From Holosporales bacterium (GTDB taxonomy: Bacteria; Pseudomonadota; Alphaproteobacteria; RUG11792), in assembly GCA_031267075.1 (NCBI GenBank), contig JAIRZU010000040.1:1-39038 (forward strand): 39,038 bases of DNA, in the 5' to 3' direction. This document shows positions 1 through 7,137 of the stretch, piece by piece. Both the position numbers and the translations under genes were made by a program. Under the pieces are notes generated by a model that saw only the letters and a program-made list of their open reading frames with translations, was not told the DNA's origin and did no database searches. Position 1 is the stretch's first letter, and each line of letters begins with the position of its first letter.

Positions 1-107
1 ATTATTTTTACGCCCATGTTGAAAATAATCTCATCCGTTAACTAAATTTTAACCTTTCACATGTTAGCCTACTTATAGAAATTTTATCCTCTAAGGGGAG
101 GAAACAC
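1..107 (+). promoter_or_regulatory. Shared leader of the AG-tract family, with CtrA-like box
   Basis: This leader recurs upstream of the genes starting at 20553 (minus) and 27562. A TTAA-N7-TTAA site followed by CC lies at 38-52, which matches the known CtrA binding consensus. A conserved TACTTATAGAA stretch at 70-80 may serve as the -10 region, placing the CtrA-like box near -35, as in CtrA-activated promoters. A strong purine-rich ribosome binding site, AGGGGAGG, ends shortly before the ATG at 108. Regulation by CtrA is inferred from the motif alone. Confidence 0.6.
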
Positions 108-1066
108 ATGAAAAGCAAAATGATAGCTGGATTGGTGGTGGCACTGTGTGTTACAGGAATGACAGAGGTGTACGGAAGCCGCAGAGTTCTAGAGAGAGAG
201 AGAGTCCTGTAGTTGTAAGTAGGGGAGGGGTAGTTCCAGTTGGAGGTACTGGGATATACCGTGAGATAAATGTACTCAAACAAGAGGTAGCCGAACTCAG
301 GAAACTGCTAGGCCACCCAGTGATACAAGCAAGTGGAATTAGGGCAGATGCAGTGGAAGCCCAAGCCCCAACAGGCCTATTCCTGCTTACTCATCAGCAG
401 TGGTTATACATGGGAGCGATGCATGTGCTGGGCGAGATATGTGGAAGCTATCCGCATACGGGGTACACGCGGACAATAGTAGAAAGGGTGTTCCAACAAC
501 AGCTTGGTGAAGCTGATGGCAGCACCACACCGCGGCAGATCCGAGCCTGCTGGCACTGGGGAAACACAGCAGTCAATAGCACAATGGTTGGATGGCAGAG
601 TGCTTATACAGTAGAGAAGCACCCACCCCGCCAACCAACACTCGCCGTAGCGATCATGCTAGAGTACCAGGCAGAGGCTATAAGCCATGGAGATACAACA
701 GTACAATTCGATGAGATCCCATCCACTAAAGCATCGGACAACCCGCATACCGGCATGAGCACCCGCTACAATCTAGTAGCTGACGCACTCCTGGCAGGCA
801 TAACAGATGAGCTATACCTATGGACCAGGGGCGGACCTGCTCCATTACCCCCACTGATTCAGGACGAGGTCGAGGAACTCGGGACAACATACGGAATAGA
901 CACTACACAGCTCACCCAGGAATCTGTACTATACAAGAAAATTAAGCGCATATACCAAACCAGGCACGGCATACACAACACCATGAAACAAGCCGCCGAG
1001 TCATTTCTGAATAGTGCCTATATCACATACCAGCGGCTCCCACCACCACCCGAGATTCCAGCGTAG
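108..1066 (+). CDS. Exported family protein, apparently phase-OFF at an (AG)7 tract
   Basis: Translation from the ATG at 108, which has a good ribosome binding site, gives a signal peptide beginning MKSKMIAGLVVALCVTG and ending near VYGS. It then enters an AG-dinucleotide tract (seven units, 191-204) and stops at TAG 210-212 after 34 residues. The body lies in another frame, open to 1066, and reads SRERESPVVVS across the same tract. Removing one AG joins signal and body into a protein of about 318 residues. The body has a short heptad-like stretch (EINVLKQEVAELRKLL) and then a region shared with the 19475-20553 protein (PTG-FL-THQQ, later AYITYQ). No known domain was recognised. A GTG at 146 could start the body frame, but it has no ribosome binding site and would lose the signal peptide. 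Function is unknown; a surface or secreted protein is inferred. Confidence 0.75.
191..204 (+). repeat. (AG)7 dinucleotide tract, frame-controlling
   Basis: Seven AG units lie immediately after the signal-peptide codons. With seven units the signal frame reaches TAG six bases after the tract. With six units it would continue into the long open body. The orthologous tract at 27628-27639 has six units and is in frame. Confidence 0.9.
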
Positions 1067-1078
1067 ATAGGACTATAT

Positions 1079-1104
1079 GGAAGATGGAATGCCACACCAT
1101 CTCC
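1079..1104. terminator. Hairpin between convergent genes
   Basis: GGAAGATGG at 1079-1087 can pair with CCATCTCC at 1097-1104, with one bulge, between the convergent genes ending at 1066 and 1135. It is followed by a C-rich run, not a T run, so a role in termination is uncertain. Confidence 0.3.
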
Positions 1105-1134
1105 CCCCCTCCTACTGTGCGAAAGTGGGCTACC

Positions 1135-1512
1135 CTAAGCAGACAGATCCACTGCAATGAGTGTTTTGGGAGTGGTGTGTGTGAGCAAGATCTCGGGCCA
1201 TTCTATGAGGCAGATGGAATCTTCCATGGCCTCCAGTAGACCGAGTTCAGGAACCTCACTTGGGTCGGTTATTCGGTACAGATCAATATGCCAGACCGGC
1301 CCTTTCTTCGTATCATATGTATGTATGATATTGAAGGTTGGGCTGGTGATTTTCTGAGTCTTATCCAAAAGTATGGACTCTATGAAGAACCTCGCAAATG
1401 TCGTTTTCCCAGAGCCTAGATCACCAAGTAACGCAATTACCATTGGGGCATGAGCCGCTCGTGCATGAGCTCTAGCAATTGCACGCAACTCACTGAGTGG
1501 ATATCTAAACAT
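1135..1512 (-). CDS. tsaE: tRNA threonylcarbamoyladenosine biosynthesis ATPase TsaE
   Basis: TsaE (YjeE family) is the cytoplasmic ATPase that works with TsaB and TsaD to make the t6A base at position 37 of ANN-decoding tRNAs. The 125-residue protein is slightly shorter than the family's usual 140-160 residues. A Walker A motif GDLGSGKTTFARF is at about residues 30-42. The family-typical SPTFNIIHTY block and the HIDLYR and EWPE motifs follow. Its ATG overlaps the cdsA stop codon by one base, so it is translationally coupled as the last gene of a probable uppS-cdsA-tsaE operon. Confidence 0.93.
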   Translation of the reverse strand: MFRYPLSELRAIARAHARAAHAPMVIALLGDLGSGKTTFARFFIESILLDKTQKITSPTFNIIHTYDTKKGPVWHIDLYRITDPSEVPELGLLEAMEDSICLIEWPEILLTHTTPKTLIAVDLSA

Positions 1513-2384
1513 TAGAACCTACAAAGCCGCAATGCCATAACGATGTACGACACAAGCAGGAAGCTATCCAGTCTGTCACAAACTCCTCCGTGCCCTGGAA
1601 TAATGTTCCCGGAATCCTTCACCTTCAGGAACCTCTTGGCTTTCGACTCAAGAAGATCTCCCAGGATTGAAGCGACAGCCATCAAGCCTGAACACAGTAG
1701 TATGTTGGTGGAGATGTTCGAAGGGATGAAGATATACGCTGCTCCAAACCCAGTAGTAAATCCAGCTATGGTGCCAGACCAGGTCTTGCCCTTGCTAATC
1801 TTGGGAGCGAACTTTGGCCCACCAATCAGCTTCCCACAAAAGTAAGCAGAGATGTCGCATGCTCCTACTACCGCTATGCACCAAACGATATCATGGATGA
1901 AGTTGTTGTAAGAGGCTCTCGCTGTGTAAATCCAAAACAGCATCGGCAGCAGGACATACACCATCCCAGATATTAGCACAAGCATGGCATTCCTGCAACT
2001 ACATACTTCGCCGCTCGGCCCAGTAAGCCTCGCGCCGAAACCTCCACAATCAGTTTCTTGCTGCGTCGATCCGGTGCTCGAATGCTCATGTACGTCTGAG
2101 TACACTCCGCTTCTGTGCTCCGTGTCTCCTAGCAATAACTCTGATTCTGAAGGTTTTGAAAGAAGTTTAGTAGTGACTTTGAGTTTGGCGTAAAACCTGA
2201 CATTCATCGTGATCCACTCATGCAACATCATGACAGTGAAAAATATTATTAGGAGCTGTGAGAGGAACCACCCGGAGAGGAATGAGAATGCAACAACGAT
2301 GATGATGGCGGCGGCGCTGAGGGTCCTTTTAAGTAGCTCGCTTTTAAATAGCTTACTTGCCATAGGTTCTTTTCCTCCTTGCAA
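1512..2384 (-). CDS. cdsA: Phosphatidate cytidylyltransferase with an in-frame palindromic insert
   Basis: CdsA makes CDP-diacylglycerol from CTP and phosphatidic acid in the inner membrane and feeds phospholipid synthesis. The protein has several hydrophobic segments. The CdsA signature is near the C-terminus (KVKDSGNIIPGHGGVCDRLD, about residues 250-270). Residues about 75-115 are not CdsA-like; they are encoded by a palindromic repeat (2035-2162) and contain HSSTGSTQQETD, also found inside GltX. The insert lies in the loop after the second hydrophobic hairpin, where it could be tolerated. The listed start overlaps uppS; an internal ATG at residue 8 (MASKLFKSELL) is an equally good start. 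Confidence 0.92.
   Translation of the reverse strand: MQGGKEPMASKLFKSELLKRTLSAAAIIIVVAFSFLSGWFLSQLLIIFFTVMMLHEWITMNVRFYAKLKVTTKLLSKPSESELLLGDTEHRSGVYSDVHEHSSTGSTQQETDCGGFGARLTGPSGEVCSCRNAMLVLISGMVYVLLPMLFWIYTARASYNNFIHDIVWCIAVVGACDISAYFCGKLIGGPKFAPKISKGKTWSGTIAGFTTGFGAAYIFIPSNISTNILLCSGLMAVASILGDLLESKAKRFLKVKDSGNIIPGHGGVCDRLDSFLLVSYIVMALRLCRF
2035..2162 (-). repeat. RPE-like palindromic element inside cdsA
   Basis: This copy reads on the minus strand in frame with cdsA and encodes SESELLLGDTEHRSGVYSD followed by VHEHSSTGSTQQETD. The ends are imperfect inverted repeats: CCTCCACAATCAG at 2041-2053 against the complement of CTGATTCTGAAGG at 2141-2153. It is clearly homologous to the elements at 3358-3504 and 5747-5878. 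It resembles in behaviour, not by sequence match, the Rickettsia palindromic elements known to insert in frame in genes. Confidence 0.88.
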
Positions 2385-3036
2385 ACTCCTGTATCGCCTT
2401 ATCTAACTCAGCTGCATCAAAATCTGGCCAGAGCACATCGGGGAAATATAGCTCACTGTACGTCGTCTGCCACGGTAGGAAGTTGCTAAGCCTGTGCTTA
2501 TTGCTGGTCCTGATGACGAGCTGCGGATCGGGAATCCCTCCTGTGTCGAGATGCGCTGAGATGCTCTCCTCTGTGAACTCAAGTCCACTTGCTGCTATCT
2601 TCTTGGCTGCACTCACAATCTCATCTCGTCCACCATAGCTTACCGCTAGCTGTACGAATATCGCGGAGTTATCCTTCGTCATCACCTCGTACGCCTCGAT
2701 GGTCTTTTGAAGCTCAGATGACAGCCTCTCTCTATCTCCGATAATCCTGACTCTTGCTCCGGCATCCAGGACTTTCCGGATGTCCTCACCGTTCTTAAGG
2801 AACTTGATCACGAGGTCCATGAAGTCTGATATCCACGGCTTTGGCCTCCCCCAATTCTCTGATGAGAACACGTAGAAGGTTAGGTACTCTATCCCGAAAT
2901 CCTTGGCTGCAACTACTATATTAGAGGCAGCCTTCATGCCGGCAGCATAGCCACTCATCGGCGGAACAGACCTGGCTAATGCCCACGTCGCATTCCCATC
3001 CATTATGAATCCTATATGATTCAAATCTCGTAGCAT
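2353..3036 (-). CDS. uppS: Undecaprenyl diphosphate synthase family protein with altered active-site positions
   Basis: The cis-prenyltransferase family condenses isopentenyl diphosphate onto farnesyl diphosphate to make the C55 lipid carrier for peptidoglycan. The 227-residue protein keeps HIGFIMDGN (residues 7-15), FSSENWGRP, a YGGRDEI block and RLSNFLPWQ-YSELYFPD, so family assignment is safe. Several positions normally conserved are changed. The usual GNGRWA is GNATWA, with Thr17 at the position of E. coli Arg30. The Arg and His of the following R-x3-H block are Pro26 and Tyr30. The usual RTGGE/RTSGE motif is RTSNK. The catalytic Asp13 is kept. It is the first gene of uppS-cdsA-tsaE and overlaps cdsA. 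Confidence 0.9.
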   Translation of the reverse strand: MLRDLNHIGFIMDGNATWALARSVPPMSGYAAGMKAASNIVVAAKDFGIEYLTFYVFSSENWGRPKPWISDFMDLVIKFLKNGEDIRKVLDAGARVRIIGDRERLSSELQKTIEAYEVMTKDNSAIFVQLAVSYGGRDEIVSAAKKIAASGLEFTEESISAHLDTGGIPDPQLVIRTSNKHRLSNFLPWQTTYSELYFPDVLWPDFDAAELDKAIQEFARRKRTYGK

Positions 3037-3155
3037 GCCCGCTTTTTAATCACCCACATCGTACGCGCTAACTATATCACCATTGCCCCCTACTCTCTAC
3101 CCAGTATCTCACTGGACCTCCATCATCAACCTCCAGAATCGGAATTTATGTATCG

Positions 3156-4709
3156 TTATGAAAGAGGTCTATTGATAAACGTGCTGATCCTAGCTACTGA
3201 TTCATGTGCTCCGAGCACCTCGATTATCTGGAAGACGCTTGGAGATACGAGCTTGCCGCATAGGGCCGCTCTCATAGCCTGTGCGATTTCCACAAGCTTT
3301 ACACCACGCTCAACGGCCAAGCTTTTGATAGCGTATGAGATTTGATCCTCCGTAGCACGCCCCCCCCTCCCCAACTCTCCATAATCAGTTTCTTGCTGCG
3401 TCGATCCTGTGCTCGAATGCTCATGTACCTCCTTGTACACTCCGCTTCTGCGCTCCGTGTCTCCTTCCATAAGTTCTGATTCTGTGGGCTGGGGAGGTGG
3501 GGGAGTATCCCCAAGAGCTGTTATAATCTCGGCAACAGAACGCAGCAGCTCCAAATGGGATTCAGTAGCGTATTTTGCACACTCCTCATCATACTGCGTC
3601 GGGGCCTCGACATAAATCATTGCTCCCTTCGCGAGATCAACTATGGTTTTGGCTCGCTCTTTCAGGCCGTCCATTCCACGTAGGATTCTTTGCTTCGCAT
3701 CAGTGTTGACAGATCTCTCTAAGAATGGGATCATGTAGTTGAGCAATGACTCATTCTCCCTCTGCTTGATATAATGGGCGTTGAGGTTCTGAAGCTTCTT
3801 CATATCGAACCTAGCCGGGGACTTTCCGACACTCTCAAGCGTGAACCACTTTATAGCGTCGGCTATCGAGATAATCTCGTCATCGCCATGGCTCCAACCA
3901 AGACGGAGTAGGTAGTTGGAAATTGTCTCTGGGAGGTATCCAAGCTCACGGTAATCGACGGCACTCGCGGCGCCATGTCGCTTCGATAGCTTCGCTCCAT
4001 CGGGCCCGTATATCAGAGGGATGTGCGCAAATCGTGGTACCGGCCACTTGCATGCCTCGTATATCTGTACCTGCTTGAATGTGTTAGTCAGGTGATCATC
4101 TCCCCTTATGATATGCGTCACTCCCATATCGTGATCATCCACTACGACGGATAGCATATATGTTGGAGTGCCATCAGACCTTAGCAGGACGAAGTCGTCG
4201 AGTTGAGAGTTATCTACGGTGACATTTCCCTGTACCAGATCCGCGACCGTGACTGCTCCTTCCCTCCTAGTTTTTAGTCGAATCACAAATGGCCTATCGA
4301 CTACAGCTGTCGAATCTACGTCCCTGCACGCCCCATCGTATTTATATGACTCCCCGGCGGCTAGGGCTTTCTCCTTCTTTGCTGCTAGTTCATCGGCGGA
4401 GCAGTAACAACGATAGGCCATTCCAGCTGAAACCAACGACTCAGCTACCTCCTTGTGGCGCTCTATCCGAGCTGACTGTATTACTGGCTCCTCATCCCAA
4501 TCTATCCCAAGCCATTCCAATATCTCGAAGATCAGTTGAGTGTTTTGAGAGGTGGAGCGGACCTTATCGGTATCCTCAATCCTCAGTAGAAACTTGCCAC
4601 CGCAATGCCTTGCGAACAGCCAATTAAACAGAGCCGTTCTGACTGATCCGATGTGAAGGACCCCAGTCGGACTCGGAGCAAACCTAACCCTTATCGACAT
4701 CTTCCTCAT
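3156..4709 (-). CDS. gltX: Glutamyl-tRNA synthetase with an in-frame palindromic insert
   Basis: GltX charges tRNA-Glu (and possibly tRNA-Gln, for later amidation) in the cytoplasm. The HIGH-type motif is HIGS in APSPTGVLHIGSVRTALF near the N-terminus, and the KMSKS-type motif is KLSKRHG. The 517-residue length exceeds the usual ~470 by about the size of an insert at residues ~401-453 in the anticodon-binding region. That insert encodes ERRSGVYKEVHEHSSTGSTQ, the same peptide type seen in CdsA. A G8 homopolymer on the coding strand (3360-3367) lies inside the insert. The start overlaps the rpoZ end by 26 bases; an ATG three codons later (MSIRVRFAPSP) is preceded by GAGG and is also possible. 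Confidence 0.95.
   Translation of the reverse strand: MRKMSIRVRFAPSPTGVLHIGSVRTALFNWLFARHCGGKFLLRIEDTDKVRSTSQNTQLIFEILEWLGIDWDEEPVIQSARIERHKEVAESLVSAGMAYRCYCSADELAAKKEKALAAGESYKYDGACRDVDSTAVVDRPFVIRLKTRREGAVTVADLVQGNVTVDNSQLDDFVLLRSDGTPTYMLSVVVDDHDMGVTHIIRGDDHLTNTFKQVQIYEACKWPVPRFAHIPLIYGPDGAKLSKRHGAASAVDYRELGYLPETISNYLLRLGWSHGDDEIISIADAIKWFTLESVGKSPARFDMKKLQNLNAHYIKQRENESLLNYMIPFLERSVNTDAKQRILRGMDGLKERAKTIVDLAKGAMIYVEAPTQYDEECAKYATESHLELLRSVAEIITALGDTPPPPQPTESELMEGDTERRSGVYKEVHEHSSTGSTQQETDYGELGRGGRATEDQISYAIKSLAVERGVKLVEIAQAMRAALCGKLVSPSVFQIIEVLGAHESVARISTFINRPLS
3358..3504 (-). repeat. RPE-like palindromic element inside gltX
   Basis: The core (3381-3480) matches the cdsA copy closely. 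The outer arms are C-rich on the left (CCCCTCCCCA, 3364-3373) and G-rich on the right (CTGGGGAGGTGGGGG, 3489-3503), so they remain complementary although their sequence differs from the other copies. It is translated in frame on the minus strand within GltX. Confidence 0.87.
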
Positions 4710-5103
4710 CGACTATCGAGAGCCCCTCCCCAAGAGCAGCATCTATGTCCTGCAGTGCCGCCATATCATCATCGTCCAATGTTTCATCTTCATCCTCCTC
4801 TTCGGCTTCCGTCTCAGCCGTAGGCTCCACGCTACTAAGTAGCACTGCATCGTTCACATCATCGTCACTCGGCAGATCCGGATCTTCAGTGAATTTTTTC
4901 TTGGCCAGCATCTCGAGGCCTTCGAGAGAAATCGCCTCTTCAGCTATTTCTCTAAGCGCAATAATGGAGGCCTTATCGTTGTCCTTCTGCACAGATGGAC
5001 GCGCGCCACTAGCGATATCCTTCGCCCTCTGTGCCGCCATCAGGACAAGCTTAAATCTGTTATGCACCTTCTCGATGCAATCCTCAACGGTAACTCTAGC
5101 CAT
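4684..5103 (-). CDS. rpoZ: RNA polymerase omega subunit with acidic tail
   Basis: Omega assists assembly of the RNA polymerase beta-prime subunit. The N-terminal ~60 residues are typical, with MARVTVEDCIEKV, NRFKLVLMAAQRAKDI and, after about ten further residues, NDKASIIALREIAE. ATG 5103 is chosen because family members begin at MARVTVEDC; a TTG three codons upstream extends the frame without clear support. The C-terminal ~60 residues are an acidic low-complexity tail rich in Asp and Glu, longer than in most omega proteins. The gene overlaps gltX and probably leads a two-gene operon. Confidence 0.93.
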   Translation of the reverse strand: MARVTVEDCIEKVHNRFKLVLMAAQRAKDIASGARPSVQKDNDKASIIALREIAEEAISLEGLEMLAKKKFTEDPDLPSDDDVNDAVLLSSVEPTAETEAEEEDEDETLDDDDMAALQDIDAALGEGLSIVDEEDVDKG

Positions 5104-5269
5104 ACGGAACAATCATTGCGGCAGACGATACGTGAGTATAGCATCATCCAACCAGGATATCAACTGCAGACGTCCCAATGCCATATGCTAAGAATCTCGA
5201 AGCACTAGCCCTTCTGGATCAACTAAAAGTCGTCGACACAGTGAGGGCTATGTGCGGCATAGCTAGGCT
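5104..5269. other. Spacer upstream of rpoZ
   Basis: This segment should contain the rpoZ-gltX promoter on the minus strand. No coding region, tRNA or convincing -35/-10 pair could be picked by eye. Confidence 0.3.
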
Positions 5270-5490
5270 TTAGTTATAATGCTTACCAAGCGCTTGCTCA
5301 AGGGCCTGCGAGAAGTAGTGGCCTGTTGCTATGATACACTCTTGTGTTGGCAGCCCCACATAAGCCATTACAGTCCTTAACGTAGCCAGAGCCATATGAT
5401 GCCCATCCTCTGGTGGCTTTGTTAAAAAAAATTACAGCGCTCCATATTACCATTGAGACTTTATCTTTAACGCCTGGGAATGTGTCTGAT
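5270..5490 (-). pseudogene. Decayed reading frame, possibly an NAD(P)H-dependent FMN reductase remnant
   Basis: Reading the minus strand, one frame gives FPGVKDKVSMVIWSAV up to a T7-type homopolymer near 5426-5432. A shifted frame then gives EDGHHMALATLRTVMAYVG and continues QALEQALGKHYN to a stop at 5270-5272. The pattern resembles the C-terminal half of the NADPH-dependent FMN reductase family (a GG-x-ALxxLRxVL block), which binds FMN. The match is from memory of the family pattern and is weak. Upstream frames (to about 5560) are broken by several stops. A remnant of some other gene is possible. Confidence 0.35.
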
Positions 5491-5589
5491 ATATACTTTA
5501 GAATTTTTTGGGGATACGTTCTCTGAAATTCCTATAGCCTTCATCTGCTGAAACTCCCTTTAAAGTAGGTCACTTCTTCCCCCCTTTTT

Positions 5590-5614
5590 CAAAGCCTTCA
5601 GAATCAGAACTTAT
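5590..5614 (+). repeat. Solo end of the palindromic element
   Basis: CAAAGCCTTCAGAATCAG followed by AACTTAT matches the terminal arm of the element family, closest to the gltX copy in its AACTTAT continuation. The sequence then diverges, and no matching second arm is found before the complete copy at 5747. It is read as a truncated copy. Confidence 0.65.
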
Positions 5615-5746
5615 CAGGATCCCCGCCCTCAACAACGTCCCCCACGAAATGCAAGAGATATCCATCCTCATAGAAAATATAAATCCTCCTATCCCTCTTA
5701 TCCACAGCATATTTCGTCTTATCAAGAACGCGTTAACGTTTTTATT

Positions 5747-5878
5747 AGACCCCCGCTCATAACCTTCAGAATCAGAGTTATTGCTAGGAGAAGCGGAGTG
5801 TACAAAGGAGTACATGAGCATTCGAGCACAGGATCGACGCAGCAAGAAACTGATTATGAAGGTTATGAGCGGGGGTCT
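5747..5878 (+). repeat. Free-standing RPE-like palindromic element with 29-bp inverted ends
   Basis: The arms are 5747-5775 and 5850-5878, complementary over 29 bases with a single mismatch (they begin AGACCCCCGCTCATAACC on the left). The interior matches the copies in cdsA and gltX, but about 13 bases are missing after GCTAGGAGA, so the frame used in the genic copies is broken. This copy is not inside a recognisable gene. It defines the element's boundaries best, and folding as a single long hairpin is expected. Confidence 0.88.
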
Positions 5879-6004
5879 AAAAGCTTTTTATGATATGCTA
5901 AGGCTTCTCCGTTGCATAGGCGCGAGTTGTGAAGTGCTGATCCCCACAGAGGTGGGCGGGGGTTAGGGATGGTCCTAGGGTAACACAAAAAAGTTAAAAA
6001 ATCG
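5879..6004. other. Spacer with a TTAA-N7-TTAA site
   Basis: No gene is seen. A CtrA-type TTAA-N7-TTAA site spans 5994-6008 and its second half overlaps the stop codon of the minus-strand gene ending at 6005. The site does not sit upstream of any intact gene, so its relevance is doubtful. Confidence 0.3.
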
Positions 6005-7063
6005 TTAATTTTGGAAAATAAAGAGATAGGGCTCGTCAAACAGAATAACAGCCCGCGCACTTTGAACGACCTGGTCTGCTCCGCCCCGCTCCTGCTCGCG
6101 GTACCACTGTTTGGACGCGGCAATGATTTGACTGCAGAGCTCACGCGATTCATCATCGTCGCGGTGGGTTTCTGGTAGATCCTCGTCGTGTTTTCTCGGT
6201 GCTAGATGCTTGTGGTAGATGCTCCCGAGTGCTCCGGGGAGTGCGGCAACTGGAGCCGTGCTGTGCACGCCTACGAGGTAGCGCAGGTTTTGGGCAACTA
6301 TGTAGCTCATTAGCTCGAGTTCGCTGAGTTCCCGGCCTGGCGCGCGTTTCCGCGCATGCTTTATACTGCGCACGTCACTGCGTATCTTTTCGCTGAGCCG
6401 CTCGAACGTACTAAGCTCACGACCCTGCGCTGTGTAATCGTCTTGGGTAGCGGGTTTTTGCACCTGTTGTATGCGCTGGGCAGCATAGACTGCTATGCTG
6501 GGACATTCTACAAGGATCTGTTGGTACGCTCTGGTTAGGTCTCGGAGGATGTTCCACGCGTGTCCCCATGCCAAGTATCGGCTTGCATCGATCTGTAATG
6601 CATCGCCGCACCGAAACATCCCGATTCTTACGGGAATACCGTCGTGTATGCGGTCCAGTATTTTGTCAATATCTTCTACCATGTCGCCGTATAGACGCTC
6701 TTCGCCGTTGTTCACTACCAGCCTCCACTCGTCCACTAGTGGGCTCATTAGGCGCAGTTCATCGGCAATCCATCCGCGGTGCCTTGGGTGCCAGCGGAGG
6801 AGTTTTGCTAGATACTCTACTGGGTGTGCGCCGGTGTCCACACCCGGTGAGATATAGTGTCCGGTCGACCGTTCTATCATAGCTCTGGCGGCTTCTATCT
6901 CTGGCACGGTAGGAGTGATTTCTGGTTCTACGAGGTCTGGGATTTCCCACAGGGCCATCGAGATGATTGTTCGCCCTGCGTGTTTAGATGAGGCTGGCAT
7001 GGTAGCTTGTGCGGTCCCGATAACAGCTATTCCTGCCACCAGTGCTATTGCTTGTTTCCTCAT
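6005..7063 (-). CDS. Exported protein of unknown function (cassette copy A)
   Basis: A 352-residue protein with the signal peptide MRKQAIALVAGIAVIGTAQA. The start at 7063 is chosen because it follows an AGAGGG-type ribosome binding site and a promoter (7103-7132); an upstream in-frame extension to 7132 would run through that promoter. The mature part is soluble, mixed charged and mostly helical by eye, with two GRELS stretches about 40 residues apart. No known domain or catalytic motif was recognised. Its promoter, leader and signal peptide are near copies of those of the next gene (7313-8077), while the bodies show no visible similarity. A secreted or periplasmic protein is inferred. Confidence 0.82.
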   Translation of the reverse strand: MRKQAIALVAGIAVIGTAQATMPASSKHAGRTIISMALWEIPDLVEPEITPTVPEIEAARAMIERSTGHYISPGVDTGAHPVEYLAKLLRWHPRHRGWIADELRLMSPLVDEWRLVVNNGEERLYGDMVEDIDKILDRIHDGIPVRIGMFRCGDALQIDASRYLAWGHAWNILRDLTRAYQQILVECPSIAVYAAQRIQQVQKPATQDDYTAQGRELSTFERLSEKIRSDVRSIKHARKRAPGRELSELELMSYIVAQNLRYLVGVHSTAPVAALPGALGSIYHKHLAPRKHDEDLPETHRDDDESRELCSQIIAASKQWYREQERGGADQVVQSARAVILFDEPYLFIFQN

Positions 7064-7102
7064 TTTGTTTCCCTCTAGTGAAATGTTATGTTCATGTTGT
7101 GT

Positions 7103-7132
7103 ATTGTACAGCAGCGCCGATGTGAAAGTCAA
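7103..7132 (-). promoter_or_regulatory. Sigma-70-type promoter for cassette copy A
   Basis: On the minus strand there is TTGACT, an 18-base spacer and TACAAT, with TG directly before the -10. Transcription would begin about 30 bases before the start at 7063. The same arrangement with near-identical flanks lies upstream of the 8077 start. Confidence 0.6.
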
Positions 7133-7137
7133 CTCTT

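Noticed and set aside
5781..5966. Plus-strand 61-codon open frame across the free palindromic element
   Set aside because: It begins in the element, where the usual element frame is broken by a 13-base deletion, and has no ribosome binding site.
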